Source: Parasponia andersonii
Lineage: Eukaryota > Streptophyta > Magnoliopsida > Rosales > Cannabaceae
NCBI GenBank assembly: GCA_002914805.1
Contig: JXTB01000337.1
Location: forward strand, 65,406-129,405
Length of the DNA stretch: 64,000 bases
Direction of reading: 5' to 3'
The translations under genes and the position numbers were made by a program. The stretch's first letter is position 1; each line of letters opens with the position of its first letter. Under the pieces are notes generated by a model. The model was given only the letters and a program-made list of their open reading frames with translations. It was not told the origin of the DNA and made no database searches. Shown piece by piece: positions 1 to 10,662 of the stretch.

Positions 1-941
1 AAACGTCATTTTTGCTTTTTATTTTTTTTTAATCTTTGTTTTTATTTGTATAAAAAGGCCAGAAATAGATCCTGAACTTTTTAGTTTTGACCCTACTTAC
101 ATGGTTTTGGCAAAAATTAACAATGTTTTGGTACCAAAATATTAAAATATGCATTTTTATGGCTCATATCTTTATTATTATTTTGTGGTTAAATTTATAT
201 AGAGTAAATTTAATATGTAAATAATATGAAATATTGGTAATTTTAGTTAATAAAATATAATTTATTAATCTACTAGTTTCTACTATTTTGTTTAATAGTA
301 AAACATATTATTAGATCAATCAGTAAAATATCTATGTGCATTATTGGTGAAATTGAAAAATAGTGGGGAATTAGAATAAAATTATATAAAAAATAGATAA
401 AAAAGAATATACCACAAATATTCTTTTGTTGTTACAAATAGAGTAATATACGAAATTAATATTTGATGTGAAAATTATTCCACAGTGGAGTAAAAGTTAC
501 ACCAAAAAGGAAGAATGGGTTAAAGATGCCATTAAACCAACCTAGGCCTCCAATCCATCACTAATTTAAGCACTAAAATAGAGTAGAACTACAATGCTAT
601 GCTAGATATTGCGTTGCACTATAGTAAGTAGCATTGCTCTTTTTTTCTTCTTCTTCTTCTTTTTCTTTTTGGCAAATTTTTAAAAATATCTCTACCTAAA
701 TGAGTCCTAAAAATGAGATTTTTGAGTAAAAGATAGAAAATATTCTTTTTTGCATAAAGAATATTTTTTTGATATAGTATTTAGAATAATAAATTAGACA
801 AAAAAAAATATAGAGCAAAAGTTATCTTATTCTAGAGTTTTGGTTGCTCCAAAATTGAGTTGTAAGCTGGACAAGGCCTTAGGCACAATAAGAGATGATA
901 TCATATCAAGAATAATAGTGATAATTATTATTATTTGAAAA
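1..941. other. AT-rich intergenic DNA, no gene seen
   Basis: No reading frame of interest on either strand. The stretch is AT-rich with homopolymer runs. A pyrimidine-rich TTC/CTT tract lies near 640-670. Its last 11 bases (931-941) are repeated at 1822-1832 and flank the foldback element that follows. Confidence 0.6.
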
Positions 942-1821
942 TAAATTATCACTAAAATATCCTATATTTTAAAAAGTTGTGAAAAAAGATTTTGCGTTTT
1001 TAGAAATTCAAAATAAGTATCTTTAATTTAAGGTAAATTATCACTAAAATACTCTATTTTAAAAAAAATGTGAAAAAAACCCTTGTCTTATTAAAAATTT
1101 AATATAAATACATTCTTTTTAAATTATTATATCATTTACTATTTTTTACTTTAAAAAAATCATAAAATTAACATTTTACCCCTTATTTATATTATTATAA
1201 GGCACAAACTACACATGAAAATGATGAGAGAGAGAGAATACATGTCTAAAACCTCTTTCCTTCATAGTTGTAAGACAAATCCAAAAGAGAAAAAAAAATC
1301 TAAAATTTTCGAAAATTCCGAAAGTAACCAAAAAAAACTCTTTCCTCTATATTTGCAACAGAAATCCAGAAAATAAAAATACAAAAAAAAAACTAAAAAT
1401 TTTAGAAATTTCAAAAGTCACAAAAATTTCTAAAAATTTTAATTTTTTTTGGTTTTGTGCTATAACTATGGAGGGAAGAATCTTTTTTTTTTAAAAAAAT
1501 TTTTTAGAACATATGTATTCTATTTCTCTCTTCATTTTTAAGTGTGGTATATGCCTTAAAGTAATATAATAAAGGGTAAAATATTAATTTTTTAGAAATT
1601 TTTAACTAGTCAAAGTTAGCAAATGATATAATAATTCAAAATAAAGTATTTAATTTCAATTTTTAATAATACAAAGGTGTTTTTTTATACTGCTTTAAAA
1701 TAGGAGGCATTTTACTGATAATTTCTCTTAAATAGAAGATACTTGTTTTGAATTTCCAAAAATACAAAGTTTGTTTTTTCACACTTTGTTAAATTATATA
1801 ATATTTTGGTGATAATTTCCC
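942..1821. mobile_element. Foldback MITE, MULE-like, about 880 bp
   Basis: The whole segment is an imperfect palindrome. The left arm (942 to about 1290) matches the reverse complement of the right arm (about 1460 to 1821) over several hundred bases. Matching landmarks are AAATTATCAC at 944-953 with its complement near 1809-1818, and a GAGAGA-containing stretch near 1225 pairing with TCTCTC near 1530. The direct repeat TTATTTGAAAA flanks it at 931-941 and 1822-1832. A duplication of 9-11 bp and long inverted repeats are typical of Mutator-like non-autonomous elements. No transposase is encoded. The family name is inferred; the hairpin and flanking repeat are seen directly. Confidence 0.8.
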
Positions 1822-1951
1822 TTATTTGAAAAGTGTTACTCACTCTCTTTTTTCACTTTTAATCTCAATATTTAATAATTGAATTCCACTATTTTTGATA
1901 ATATTATAATATAAGGTATTTGAGCTAATCTACGTGTCAAACAAATAAAAC

Positions 1952-2867
1952 TTAAAAAATATTTAATACAAAAATCCTCTGAACTCTGAATAATTTAGTA
2001 AAATTAAACTTGAACTCAATGTTTTGGAGCAAAACTCCTTAAAGTCTTCTTATATTAGTTCCGTAAGAAAATAACTTTATTTTTGTTATTTTTTTTATAT
2101 GGTTAAGTCTATATTCTTTTATTTGTGGCTTTTATGTCATCGTTTTTAGATTTTTGTTTTGTGTTAATCTATTTTAATATTTTCTGTCTAATATTGTCAT
2201 TAATTAGTACCTGCCCAAAATGTACTCATATCAGCAGAGGTAAAATTAGACACAAAGGGAAATTTTTTTTTTTAAAAGTTGGATTTAATTATTATATTGT
2301 CAATTTTATAAGACATATATTTTCAATTTTATAATTGTTGTTCCAATTTTGTGGGACATATATTACCAAAAATTTTATATAATTCTAGTGTGCATCTAAT
2401 TTGATCCAACTATTCATATACCTTTCTTCCTTTCTTCTAGATATATAAATACTTGGATTAAAGTAGATCTATATTAGAATCACATAAAATTTTCTAATTT
2501 GTTTTACCTCTGTCTTTAACGAAAACGATACCTTAACTCTTTTTTCTCCTAAATAATAATTTCTTTTTATTTTTAATTTTACCCTTGTGAAGATGAGCAC
2601 GTTTTGGGTGAGTACTAATTAACAACAGTTTTGGACAAAAAAGATTAAAAATGATTAACGTGGAATAAAAATATAAAAATGAGTACCTAAAGCCACAAAC
2701 AAAAAAAATATGGACTTAACTGTAAAAAAAAAATATTGATAGAAACACCTTTCTTTTCTAAAAAAACTAATATTAAAGGACTTTATAACGTTTTATTCTA
2801 ACAATTGGGTTTGGAGTTAATTTTACTAAATTATTCTAAATTCAAAAAATTTTGTATTAAAAAACCT
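1952..2867. mobile_element. Second foldback element, about 915 bp
   Basis: A second large imperfect palindrome. The left arm (about 1952-2280) matches the reverse complement of the right arm (about 2540-2867). Shared landmarks include AATAATTTAGTAAAATTAA at 1990-2008 with its complement near 2817-2839, the phrase around TTTGTGGCTTT at 2120-2131 with its complement near 2690, and TTAATTAGTAC at 2200-2210 with its complement near 2612. Flanks share AAATAAA (left near 1943, right near 2868), a possible 7-9 bp target duplication. It encodes nothing; the 69-codon frame at 2125 lies in an arm and is not considered a gene. Confidence 0.72.
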
Positions 2868-3030
2868 AAATAAATGTATTAAAAAAAAGAAAAAAAAAGT
2901 GATTCTTAGTTTCTAACATTACTATTATTATTAATATTATTACTCCATAATATAAAAGCAATATACCTTTAGAAGTAATGTTCTAATATCGTAATGATGT
3001 ATTAATCTACTATTTGATAATTTTCATTAA

Positions 3031-3357
3031 GATAGTATCACTTTTATATATTCTATTTTGACACTTTATTCAATTTATACCTTATATTTTAGTTATCATC
3101 AACATTTATTCTTAGATTTGAAATTTGTTATAAATTTATACTATAACATCAATTTAGAGTAATAAGTTTACCAAGATGATTTAATAAACTTATTCTCAAA
3201 TTACTTTTTAAATATTTTATTTTTAACTTTTTAAATAGCATCTTAGTAAATTAACTACTTTAAATTAATATAAAGGTATTAATTAGTAAAAAATTTTAAA
3301 TGTAAATGTCAATGTTAATAATAAAAAAAACACAATATATAAAAATGATAATATCCC
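3031..3357. mobile_element. Third, more diverged palindromic element
   Basis: The left half (3031-3190) aligns, with mismatches and gaps, to the reverse complement of the right half (3200-3357). For example, the stretch around CTTTTATATATTCTATTTT near 3042 pairs with sequence near 3330-3350, and ACCAAGATGATTTAATAAA near 3170 pairs with sequence near 3225-3250. A clean target duplication was not found, so the ends are approximate. It is likely a degraded MITE of the same general kind as its two neighbours. Confidence 0.5.
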
Positions 3358-3417
3358 TTTTAATTAATTAAAAAAATTATGCACATTTCACTTAAAATAT
3401 AATTATAATTAGTCAAT

Positions 3418-3946
3418 AATTAACGCATTATATTATATGTGATATTAGACAGTATGCGCCAGCATTCCTCTGCTCTAAAAGGACATCGTTAAACAATATT
3501 ACTCCTCTAATTTGCTGTAAGTGGGTACGTGGCTATATAAATGGATGGGTTGCCCCTTTACGATGGGATTTAGTTTTGGACCCGGGTTTTGAAAGCTTTT
3601 ATTAGTTAAATTAAGTCAAGTTAATTAATTAGGGTATCCTTAAAAAAGGATAATTAATTATAATTTAATTATTTATTCAACTATAATTATAATTAATTAA
3701 TAATTAACATGCAATATTAGACAGTTCCAATAGCACTACACTTTAAAAGCACATCATTAAACAATATTACTTCTCTAATTTGCCGTAACTGGGTACGTGG
3801 CTACATAAATGGGTCGCCACTTTATGATGAGATTTAGTTTTGGACTTGGGTTTGGAAAGCTTTTATTAGTTAAATTACGTCAAGATTATTAATTAGGGTA
3901 TCCTAAAAAACAAGATAATTAATTTTGATTTAATTGCTTACTCAAC
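3418..3946. repeat. Imperfect direct duplication, two copies of about 250 bp
   Basis: Copy 1 (about 3418-3676) and copy 2 (about 3704-3946) share long stretches offset by about 268 bp. Examples are AAACAATATTACT, GGGTACGTGGCTA, TTTAGTTTTGGAC, and GAAAGCTTTTATTAGTTAAAT followed by ATTAATTAGGGTATCCT. There are numerous substitutions and small indels, so this is an old duplication. It ends about 870 bp upstream of the subtilase start codon. Confidence 0.8.
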
Positions 3947-4814
3947 TGTTCTCACGATCTCAATTTCCCACCAAAATTGAAGTACGGGCATTTATATAAA
4001 CCTAAACCGGTAAATTTACATCGCCCCCCACCCCCCAAAATATGACACTTAATTTTGTTTTTGGAATTTTCAATTCAAATTTGGTTCTTGAGCCATCAGA
4101 GTCATTAGTCATTGAAAACACTCAAACAGCTTTGATATTAAGGGTTGGGGTTTCCTCAAAAAAAAAAAAAAAAAAGGGTTGTGGGGGAAAAAAATGGATT
4201 CTACTTTTGAGAAAAGTGAAAAATAAATAACTAAATAAAGTGACAACACAGACATTCCATAAAAAAAAAAAAAAAAAAAAAACAAAAAAGGGTGTATTGT
4301 ACAAGATAGGACAAATAATATTAGTTTATATGGAAACAAAAACAAAACCCAAAGTCACAACCTCACAACAACACACCCAATTCAAAGTTTGAAAATGTGG
4401 CAAAGTGCAAACAAGAGCGACTCTGTTTCCTGTTCAAAATTCTAGTCCTCTCTCATATTAAATCAACCCACTTCTGATACTGCCCCCACTCACCCATTAA
4501 AACTCTCAAATAAGTCAAATAACTCATAACCTTACAAACCAGAACCACAGCCCAGTCCCCGAAATGTAATACAATACATTCAACTCCTCTTCCTTCCTTC
4601 CTTTCTTTCATCTCTACTACTGTAATTCTATAGTGATATACCTCCATTACTGATGTGATTTGTTCTCCTAGATCCAACAATATCCTAATAAACAAATTAA
4701 AAAAAAAAAAAGCATAAGACCCTTTTTCTATTTTGCAATCTTCTTTTTAAAGGTATAATTTTTAATTTTCTGAGCTCAGTCATTAGTGGCAGAGTAGAGC
4801 TCTCTCACTCTCCA
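3947..4814 (+). promoter_or_regulatory. Upstream region of the subtilase gene
   Basis: There is no gene here. Two long A tracts (about 4159-4174 and 4261-4282) break the region. The last 200 bases are pyrimidine-rich, and a weak TATA-like GTATAATTTTT lies near 4753. The CT-rich leader CTCTCTCACTCTCC runs directly into the ATG at 4815. The promoter assignment is by position only. Confidence 0.4.
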
Positions 4815-7169
4815 ATGGCTTCCTCCCTTTCTCTCTTTATCTCTCTCTATCTCATAAGCTTGGTAGTCTTACCTTCTTCTTCTTCTTCGTCTAGTGATAG
4901 AAAGACTTTCATAGTTCAAGTCCAGAGAGATGCCAAGCCATCTATCTTCCCAAATCACAAGAACTGGTACGAGTCTTCTCTCTCCTCTGTTTCTTCTTCT
5001 TCTACCCAGAAAAGGACGACGTTTGATACTGCTATCATACACACTTACGAGACTGTCTTCCATGGCTTCTCCGCAAGGCTCACGCCTTCGGAAGCCCAAA
5101 AGCTCCAGTCCCTCCCCCACGTCCTAGCCGTCATTCCCGAACAGGTCCGGCGCCTGCAAACCACTCGCTCCCCGGAGTTTCTTGGCCTCAAGACCACCGA
5201 CAGCGCAGGGCTCCTCAAAGAGTCCGACTTTGGTTCGGACCTCGTGATTGGGGTCATCGACACTGGAATCTGGCCCGAGAGGCAGAGCTTCAACGACCGT
5301 GACCTGGGTCCGGTCCCTTCCAAGTGGAAGGGCCAGTGCGTCGCCGGAAAAGACTTCCCAACCACCTCCTGCAACCGAAAACTCATCGGAGCTAGATTCT
5401 TCTGCAATGGGTACGAGTCCACCAACGGCAAGATGAACGAGACCACGGAGTATCGCTCCCCTAGGGACTCCGACGGGCACGGGACCCACACTGCCTCAAT
5501 CGCCGCGGGGAGGTACGTCTTCCCGGCCTCCACCCTCGGCTACGCTCGCGGCGTCGCCGCCGGGATGGCTCCCAAGTCCCGCCTCGCTGCCTACAAGGTG
5601 TGCTGGAACGCCGGCTGCTACGACTCTGACATCCTCGCCGCGTTCGACGCAGCCGTCGCTGACGGCGTAGACGTCATCTCCCTCAGCGTTGGCGGCGTCG
5701 TCGTCCCTTACTATCTCGACTCGATTGCAATCGGGGCCTTCGGTGCCGCCAGCTCTGGCGTGTTCGTCTCGGCTTCGGCGGGTAATGGCGGCCCGGGTGG
5801 CCTCACCGTCACCAATGTCGCGCCATGGGTTACCACCGTCGGCGCAGGGACCATGGACAGGGACTTCCCGGCGGATGTTAAGCTCGGAAATGGGAGAATA
5901 ATCCCGGGTGTCAGTGTCTATGGCGGGCCGGGTCTCACACAGGGTCGGATGTACCCTCTGATATACGCGGGCAACGAAGGCGGTGATGGGTATTCCTCTT
6001 CATTGTGCTTGGAAGGTTCTTTGAACCCCAACTTGGTAGCCGGAAAGATTGTACTTTGCGATAGAGGAATCAATTCCAGAGCTGCAAAAGGCGAAGTCGT
6101 TAAAAAATCTGGTGGAACCGGAATGATTCTCGCCAATGGAGTATTCGACGGAGAAGGGTTAGTCGCCGATTGCCACGTGTTGCCCGCCACCGCCGTCGGT
6201 GCCTCGGCCGGGGACGAGATTCGTAAGTACATAACTTCGTTTTCGAAGTCCCGGTCTCCACCCACTGCGACGATCATATTCAGGGGAACGAAGCTCGGTG
6301 TTAGACCCGCGCCGGTGGTGGCGTCGTTCTCGGCTCGGGGGCCTAATCCGGAGTCGCCGGAGATTCTGAAACCCGATGTGATCGCACCCGGCTTGAACAT
6401 TCTCGCGGCTTGGCCCGACAGAGTTGGTCCGTCGGGCATTCCCTCGGATAAGCGAAGAACAGAGTTCAATATACTTTCCGGGACATCAATGGCGTGCCCA
6501 CACGTGTCTGGCTTGGCCGCCTTGCTTAAGGCGGCTCACCCGGATTGGAGCCCGGCGGCGATAAGGTCAGCTCTAATGACGACTGCTTATACTGTGGACA
6601 ACAGGGGAGGGACCATGTTGGATGAGTCTACTGGGAACAGTTCAACCGTTTTGGATTTTGGGTCGGGTCATGTCCACCCGGAAAAGGCGATGGATCCCGG
6701 ATTGGTGTACGACATAGCTACGTATGATTACATAGATTTCTTATGCAATTCGAATTACACCACTAAGAACATCCAAGTGATCACTAGGAAGGCTGCGGAT
6801 TGCAGTGGGGCTAAGAAGGCGGGCCATGCTGGGAACCTGAATTACCCTTCCTTGTCTGCTGTGTTTCAGCAGTACGGCAAGCACAAGATGTCGACTCATT
6901 TTATCCGGACCGTGATGAATGTCGGCGCGCCGAATTCGGTTTACCGGGTGACGGTCAGGCCGCCGAGCGGGACCGTGGTGACGGTGCAGCCGGATAAGCT
7001 GGCGTTTAGAAGGGTGGGTCAGAAGCTGAGTTTCCTTGTGAGGGTTGAAGCCACGGCAGTGAAGCTATCCCCAGGTAGCTCTAATGTGAAGAGTGGCTCT
7101 GTAGTTTGGACTGATGGAAATCATAATGTCACAAGCCCCTTGGTTGTGACCATGCAACAACCTCTCTAA
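4815..7169 (+). CDS. SBT1.5: Subtilisin-like serine protease, SBT1.5 type
   Basis: Intact intronless 784-residue preproprotein of the plant S8 subtilase family. A hydrophobic signal peptide (about residues 1-24) with a serine run is followed by an I9 propeptide (about 30-113, with IIHTYETVFHGFSARL). The catalytic residues are all present: D149 in VIGVIDTGIWPE, H222 in DSDGHGTHTAS, oxyanion N324 in SASAGNGGP, and S558 in SGTSMACPHVSG. A protease-associated insertion (about 360-480) lies between His and Ser, and a fibronectin-like C-terminal domain follows. Length and motif text match the Arabidopsis SBT1.5 clade as I remember it (about 775 aa). By family it should be secreted to the apoplast after propeptide removal; its substrate is unknown. 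The frame is clearly GC-richer than its AT-rich surroundings, so every other frame over it is open by composition only. Confidence 0.96.
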   Translation: MASSLSLFISLYLISLVVLPSSSSSSSDRKTFIVQVQRDAKPSIFPNHKNWYESSLSSVSSSSTQKRTTFDTAIIHTYETVFHGFSARLTPSEAQKLQSLPHVLAVIPEQVRRLQTTRSPEFLGLKTTDSAGLLKESDFGSDLVIGVIDTGIWPERQSFNDRDLGPVPSKWKGQCVAGKDFPTTSCNRKLIGARFFCNGYESTNGKMNETTEYRSPRDSDGHGTHTASIAAGRYVFPASTLGYARGVAAGMAPKSRLAAYKVCWNAGCYDSDILAAFDAAVADGVDVISLSVGGVVVPYYLDSIAIGAFGAASSGVFVSASAGNGGPGGLTVTNVAPWVTTVGAGTMDRDFPADVKLGNGRIIPGVSVYGGPGLTQGRMYPLIYAGNEGGDGYSSSLCLEGSLNPNLVAGKIVLCDRGINSRAAKGEVVKKSGGTGMILANGVFDGEGLVADCHVLPATAVGASAGDEIRKYITSFSKSRSPPTATIIFRGTKLGVRPAPVVASFSARGPNPESPEILKPDVIAPGLNILAAWPDRVGPSGIPSDKRRTEFNILSGTSMACPHVSGLAALLKAAHPDWSPAAIRSALMTTAYTVDNRGGTMLDESTGNSSTVLDFGSGHVHPEKAMDPGLVYDIATYDYIDFLCNSNYTTKNIQVITRKAADCSGAKKAGHAGNLNYPSLSAVFQQYGKHKMSTHFIRTVMNVGAPNSVYRVTVRPPSGTVVTVQPDKLAFRRVGQKLSFLVRVEATAVKLSPGSSNVKSGSVVWTDGNHNVTSPLVVTMQQPL

Positions 7170-8719
7170 ACTTGATGGTGTATTGGGTTTTTGGGGAGGG
7201 TTTTTAGGAATTTTGAGTATTTACTCCTTTAGTGCTTCTGTTGTAGAATCACAAGGTAATTACTCTTGTTATAATGTATAATGATCAGAATGAGTTTTCG
7301 TAAGGGTTTTCAGTTTTCTACTCTAGAAAACTAGTGGGGTTTGGTTTGTAATGCACAGTCAAGAAAAGCATGTCTCGATATATCCTTTTACCTCATCGTT
7401 TGTAAGATTTTGAGGATGAAAGAATGTTTGTGGAAATGTCTTTGGTATGAAAAAGAGGCCAATGATAATGTAAAACATCTCTGAATCTGGAACTGGTCAA
7501 GTACTTGGGTCAATATTTAGTAAACGAGATTTTTGTAATCTAAGTATCTGAATCTAAAGCTAACTGCTTATCAACCAAGACATTCTGATAATGACAGTGA
7601 TAACGACAACAATCATGTCGGAGCTTATTACTTAAATTTAGTAACTAAATGGCGGAAATTTATTATTTATTTGGTTTCTTGTGTGTTTTTCGCCTTTCGG
7701 GCAGTGTGATTTCTTGTGTTGATAATATAATATAAGAATACATGTCAAGCTTGATCATATTTTTGGTGTGTAACGGTAAGAAGAGGTTCTTAAAACCAGA
7801 TTCTAGCTGAATGTATGCTTGTTAAATCCAATTTACTCTTTTATAACCTGATCATATTTAAGTAAGCACCTCTAAAATGATGCCATTTGAATTTCGAATC
7901 AGATTGTCTGCAGTGGCAATCCATTACACTCAGCAAACTTAATCTTTTTCTGCCTGCAACATGGAGCATAATCAATGTCATTGACTCAGAAGGCAATTCA
8001 ATCCGTTAGTTGAAAGCAACTTAGCTGGAAAAGCTACTTAATGTGGACTCGCTTGACAATATGGGTCATTTCCAATTATCTAGCTGGACCCAAAAATAAC
8101 AAAAAATAAAAGGCAAGAACAGCTTGATTGACAATATTGCTTATAGTACATTGATGAAAAATTCGACTTTGTAAATATTTATTTAACTGCCTTTAATTTG
8201 AATTCAGACATCTTTTTTTGCGTGTGTACACAACATAGATACTACCATGGCTTGTGCCAATAGATTATGTCCAAATTAAAAAGGCAATCATGAGATGACT
8301 AGTCGAGAATTTGTGCATTAAAATGGATTAATTGTTTCCCAAAGCTTCCCTTACAATGATAATTCAGGTCGACGAAAAAATAAATCTGGTTAGTTTGTAC
8401 CCTGCATAAATGGTAAAGTATGATTGCCCATCCTTTATTTTGCTGGACACAAGTAATTGTTGTTGGGTCTAGGAATGTGGAGAGTACATGTCTGCCTAAT
8501 CTCAATTCCCTAAAGTCAAATCGAGGTTCAGGTCCCTGAATCTCAATTCATCCATGTGATGTTGATAATTTTGAGCAGCAAACATATCTCGCATCATTAT
8601 TTCATATAAGAAATTGGGCCCAGGTCTTACTAGGACCATTACAGGCCTTTCCATTCTGGCCTTTTTGCAGGCTTTCTTCTGCCACCAATAGGTAAATGTG
8701 AAAATTATGTCTTGTGTGA
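7170..8719. other. Subtilase 3' flank and intergenic DNA
   Basis: Just after the stop codon there is T- and G-rich sequence suited to a 3' UTR, with a possible polyadenylation region around 7260-7300. I see no gene, RNA gene or clear repeat in the rest. Confidence 0.45.
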
Positions 8720-8922
8720 TTTTTATTACAAAACTACTATTTTTAAAAAAATTATTTAGAAAAATATCATTTTTAAGATAATAACTAGTAACCAGTTTTT
8801 AGAAACTAGGATATATAATTAGTAACTGGTAATCAATTTTCAGAAATTGGTAACTACTAACCATTTTAAAAATAGTATGTTTCTAAATACTTTTTAAAAA
8901 ATAATATTTTTTAATAAAAACT
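8720..8922. mobile_element. Small foldback MITE, copy A of a dispersed family
   Basis: An imperfect palindrome of about 200 bp. The left arm begins TTTTTATTACAAAACTACTA and the right arm ends in its approximate complement near 8900-8922. Internal phrases such as AGTAACCAGTTTTTAGAAAC and AGTAACTGGTAATC face each other. The same layout and wording recur at 63215-63440, which shows that it is a dispersed family. No flanking duplication could be fixed. Confidence 0.65.
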
Positions 8923-10530
8923 ATGCAGAAAAAAAAAACTGACCTTTTTGTAATTCTTTTTGGTTTTTATAAGTAAAAGCGTTAAAAACCCTAGGTACAT
9001 TATTCAGTAGGATCATGGCCCCAAAATGGGCATTTAACAGTTTGAGTACAAGTTTTTCCTTATCCATCCCTAGATTTTGAGCCATCCCAAACTGGTTTAC
9101 TATTAACTTAATATAGTCTCATCTTTGGTGAACCTCGGTCGGGTTTTCAATTTTTCGGGTTATTTTGGATTCAAGTGGATGGAAAGTGAAAACCATACAC
9201 TTACTGGGTTCCATTTTAGAAGTGAAAAATGTTTGAAATTTTTTCAAAATAGTAACAACAATTTTGGTCAGGCTTTTATGTCAAATTTGAGCTGAAAAAT
9301 TAGCTAAACCAAGCACTGACCGAATGGAGTTCGGAGGTTTGGTTGAATGTGGTCGTGTTGCCAGGTATTTTCTTCGACCTTAGCAATTTCTTTTCTTTTT
9401 ATTTTTTTCTTTTTTCAACATTTCAAAACAACGATTGTAAAAAAAAAGTGGACTATAATTAAAAATATTGATCAGACAAAGTAATTCGAATATAGCTTTA
9501 GGCCATTTCACATGTAGAACAACAATTCCCTGGGGAGACTCGTGATGTTCCATCTTGTCTAAAGACTAAAAGACTAAACACTGATTCACCCTATAGATCA
9601 GTTTTGTCACAAAATGAGACGTGCTCTTTTGGAATCTTTTGTTGATTTCGTTATATATTTATTTGTTTACTTAGCTAAACTCAAGGCTTCACACAACACA
9701 AATTCTAGAAATATTATATGGCCATAAAGGTGATAAGAATATGCTTAATTAAACTAAATGAAATCTAAAGTCAATTTAATTGCGGTAGATAAAATTAATG
9801 CTGGCCACCTAGTAATCCAAGGTGATCACTGCAAGACGGTTTGTCGCATACTGACCATGTTACCCTGCAATGACTTTTTGCAGTCTTTAACATTTTCATC
9901 GTCATCACCTACACGCACAACACACACAACGATGGTCCACAATATTGTCGACATTTCTACAGTATTATCCAATTTTAGAGTCTTAATATGGATATGGGGT
10001 GAAAAATTTTTATTCCAGAATTTAATATTCATAATGTTTATAAATATTAATAATATTCGTGAATATCTATAATATCCAAAACATTTGTGGAAATATTCAC
10101 ATAATATTAAAAATGTCTAGGAAATATTTTCTTTTTACAGAAAATTAAATCCATGGCTCATTTTTTTTTCTCTTTTGTGGAAAAGTAAAAAAATTATTAA
10201 GTTGTTCAATTTAAACTTAAACTAACATCCAAACTGGATTGAGAATGAGAAGAAATCAAAAAATACACATGTGATACATTATCAATTGCATAAAAGATTA
10301 TTTACATTGTATTTTGGCAAATATATTGTTTGAGTTTTTAGATCAAGATTACAAATTAGTAACCTACCTAATGTGTTCCAACTTTCTAAAAATTCTTTTT
10401 AACTCATTCTCGTATTTAAGAAACTTATAAGTTTAACATATTTGGCATTTAATTAGTATGTTCATAATATAGAATATTTAGAATGTTGTAAAATTATAAT
10501 AAATGTACAATAATATTGATTCCCTAGTAT
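8923..10530. other. Intergenic DNA, no gene seen
   Basis: AT-rich sequence with no recognisable protein. The 104-codon frame at 9758 shows no family resemblance, and its composition is like the surrounding DNA. ACAC microsatellite-like patches lie near 9910-9930. Confidence 0.45.
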
Positions 10531-10662
10531 TTTTTTTTAAAAAAGTAGGATTTAACTAATGACCACTGCTTACTACAAATTTAAAGGAAAATAACGCACA
10601 CACACTCCACAAAGATTTAAATCCCTAACCCCAAACTCACACACACGTCCTCAAACTTTGGA
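10531..10662 (-). repeat. tRNA-derived SINE relic, 5'-truncated
   Basis: Shares the body of the SINE described at 28262-28425: TTTAACTAATGACC, then CTACAAATTTAAAGGAAAATAA, a CACACAC stretch and CCAAACTCACACACA. The tail (T-run on the plus strand) is at the left, so the element is on the minus strand. It ends near TCAAACTTTGG, which lacks the region of the A box seen in the fuller copy. Confidence 0.7.

Noticed and set aside
5045-5533. 162-codon minus-strand frame inside the subtilase
   Set aside because: Shadow of a GC-rich coding sequence; no motif, and overlapped by a fully conserved protease frame.
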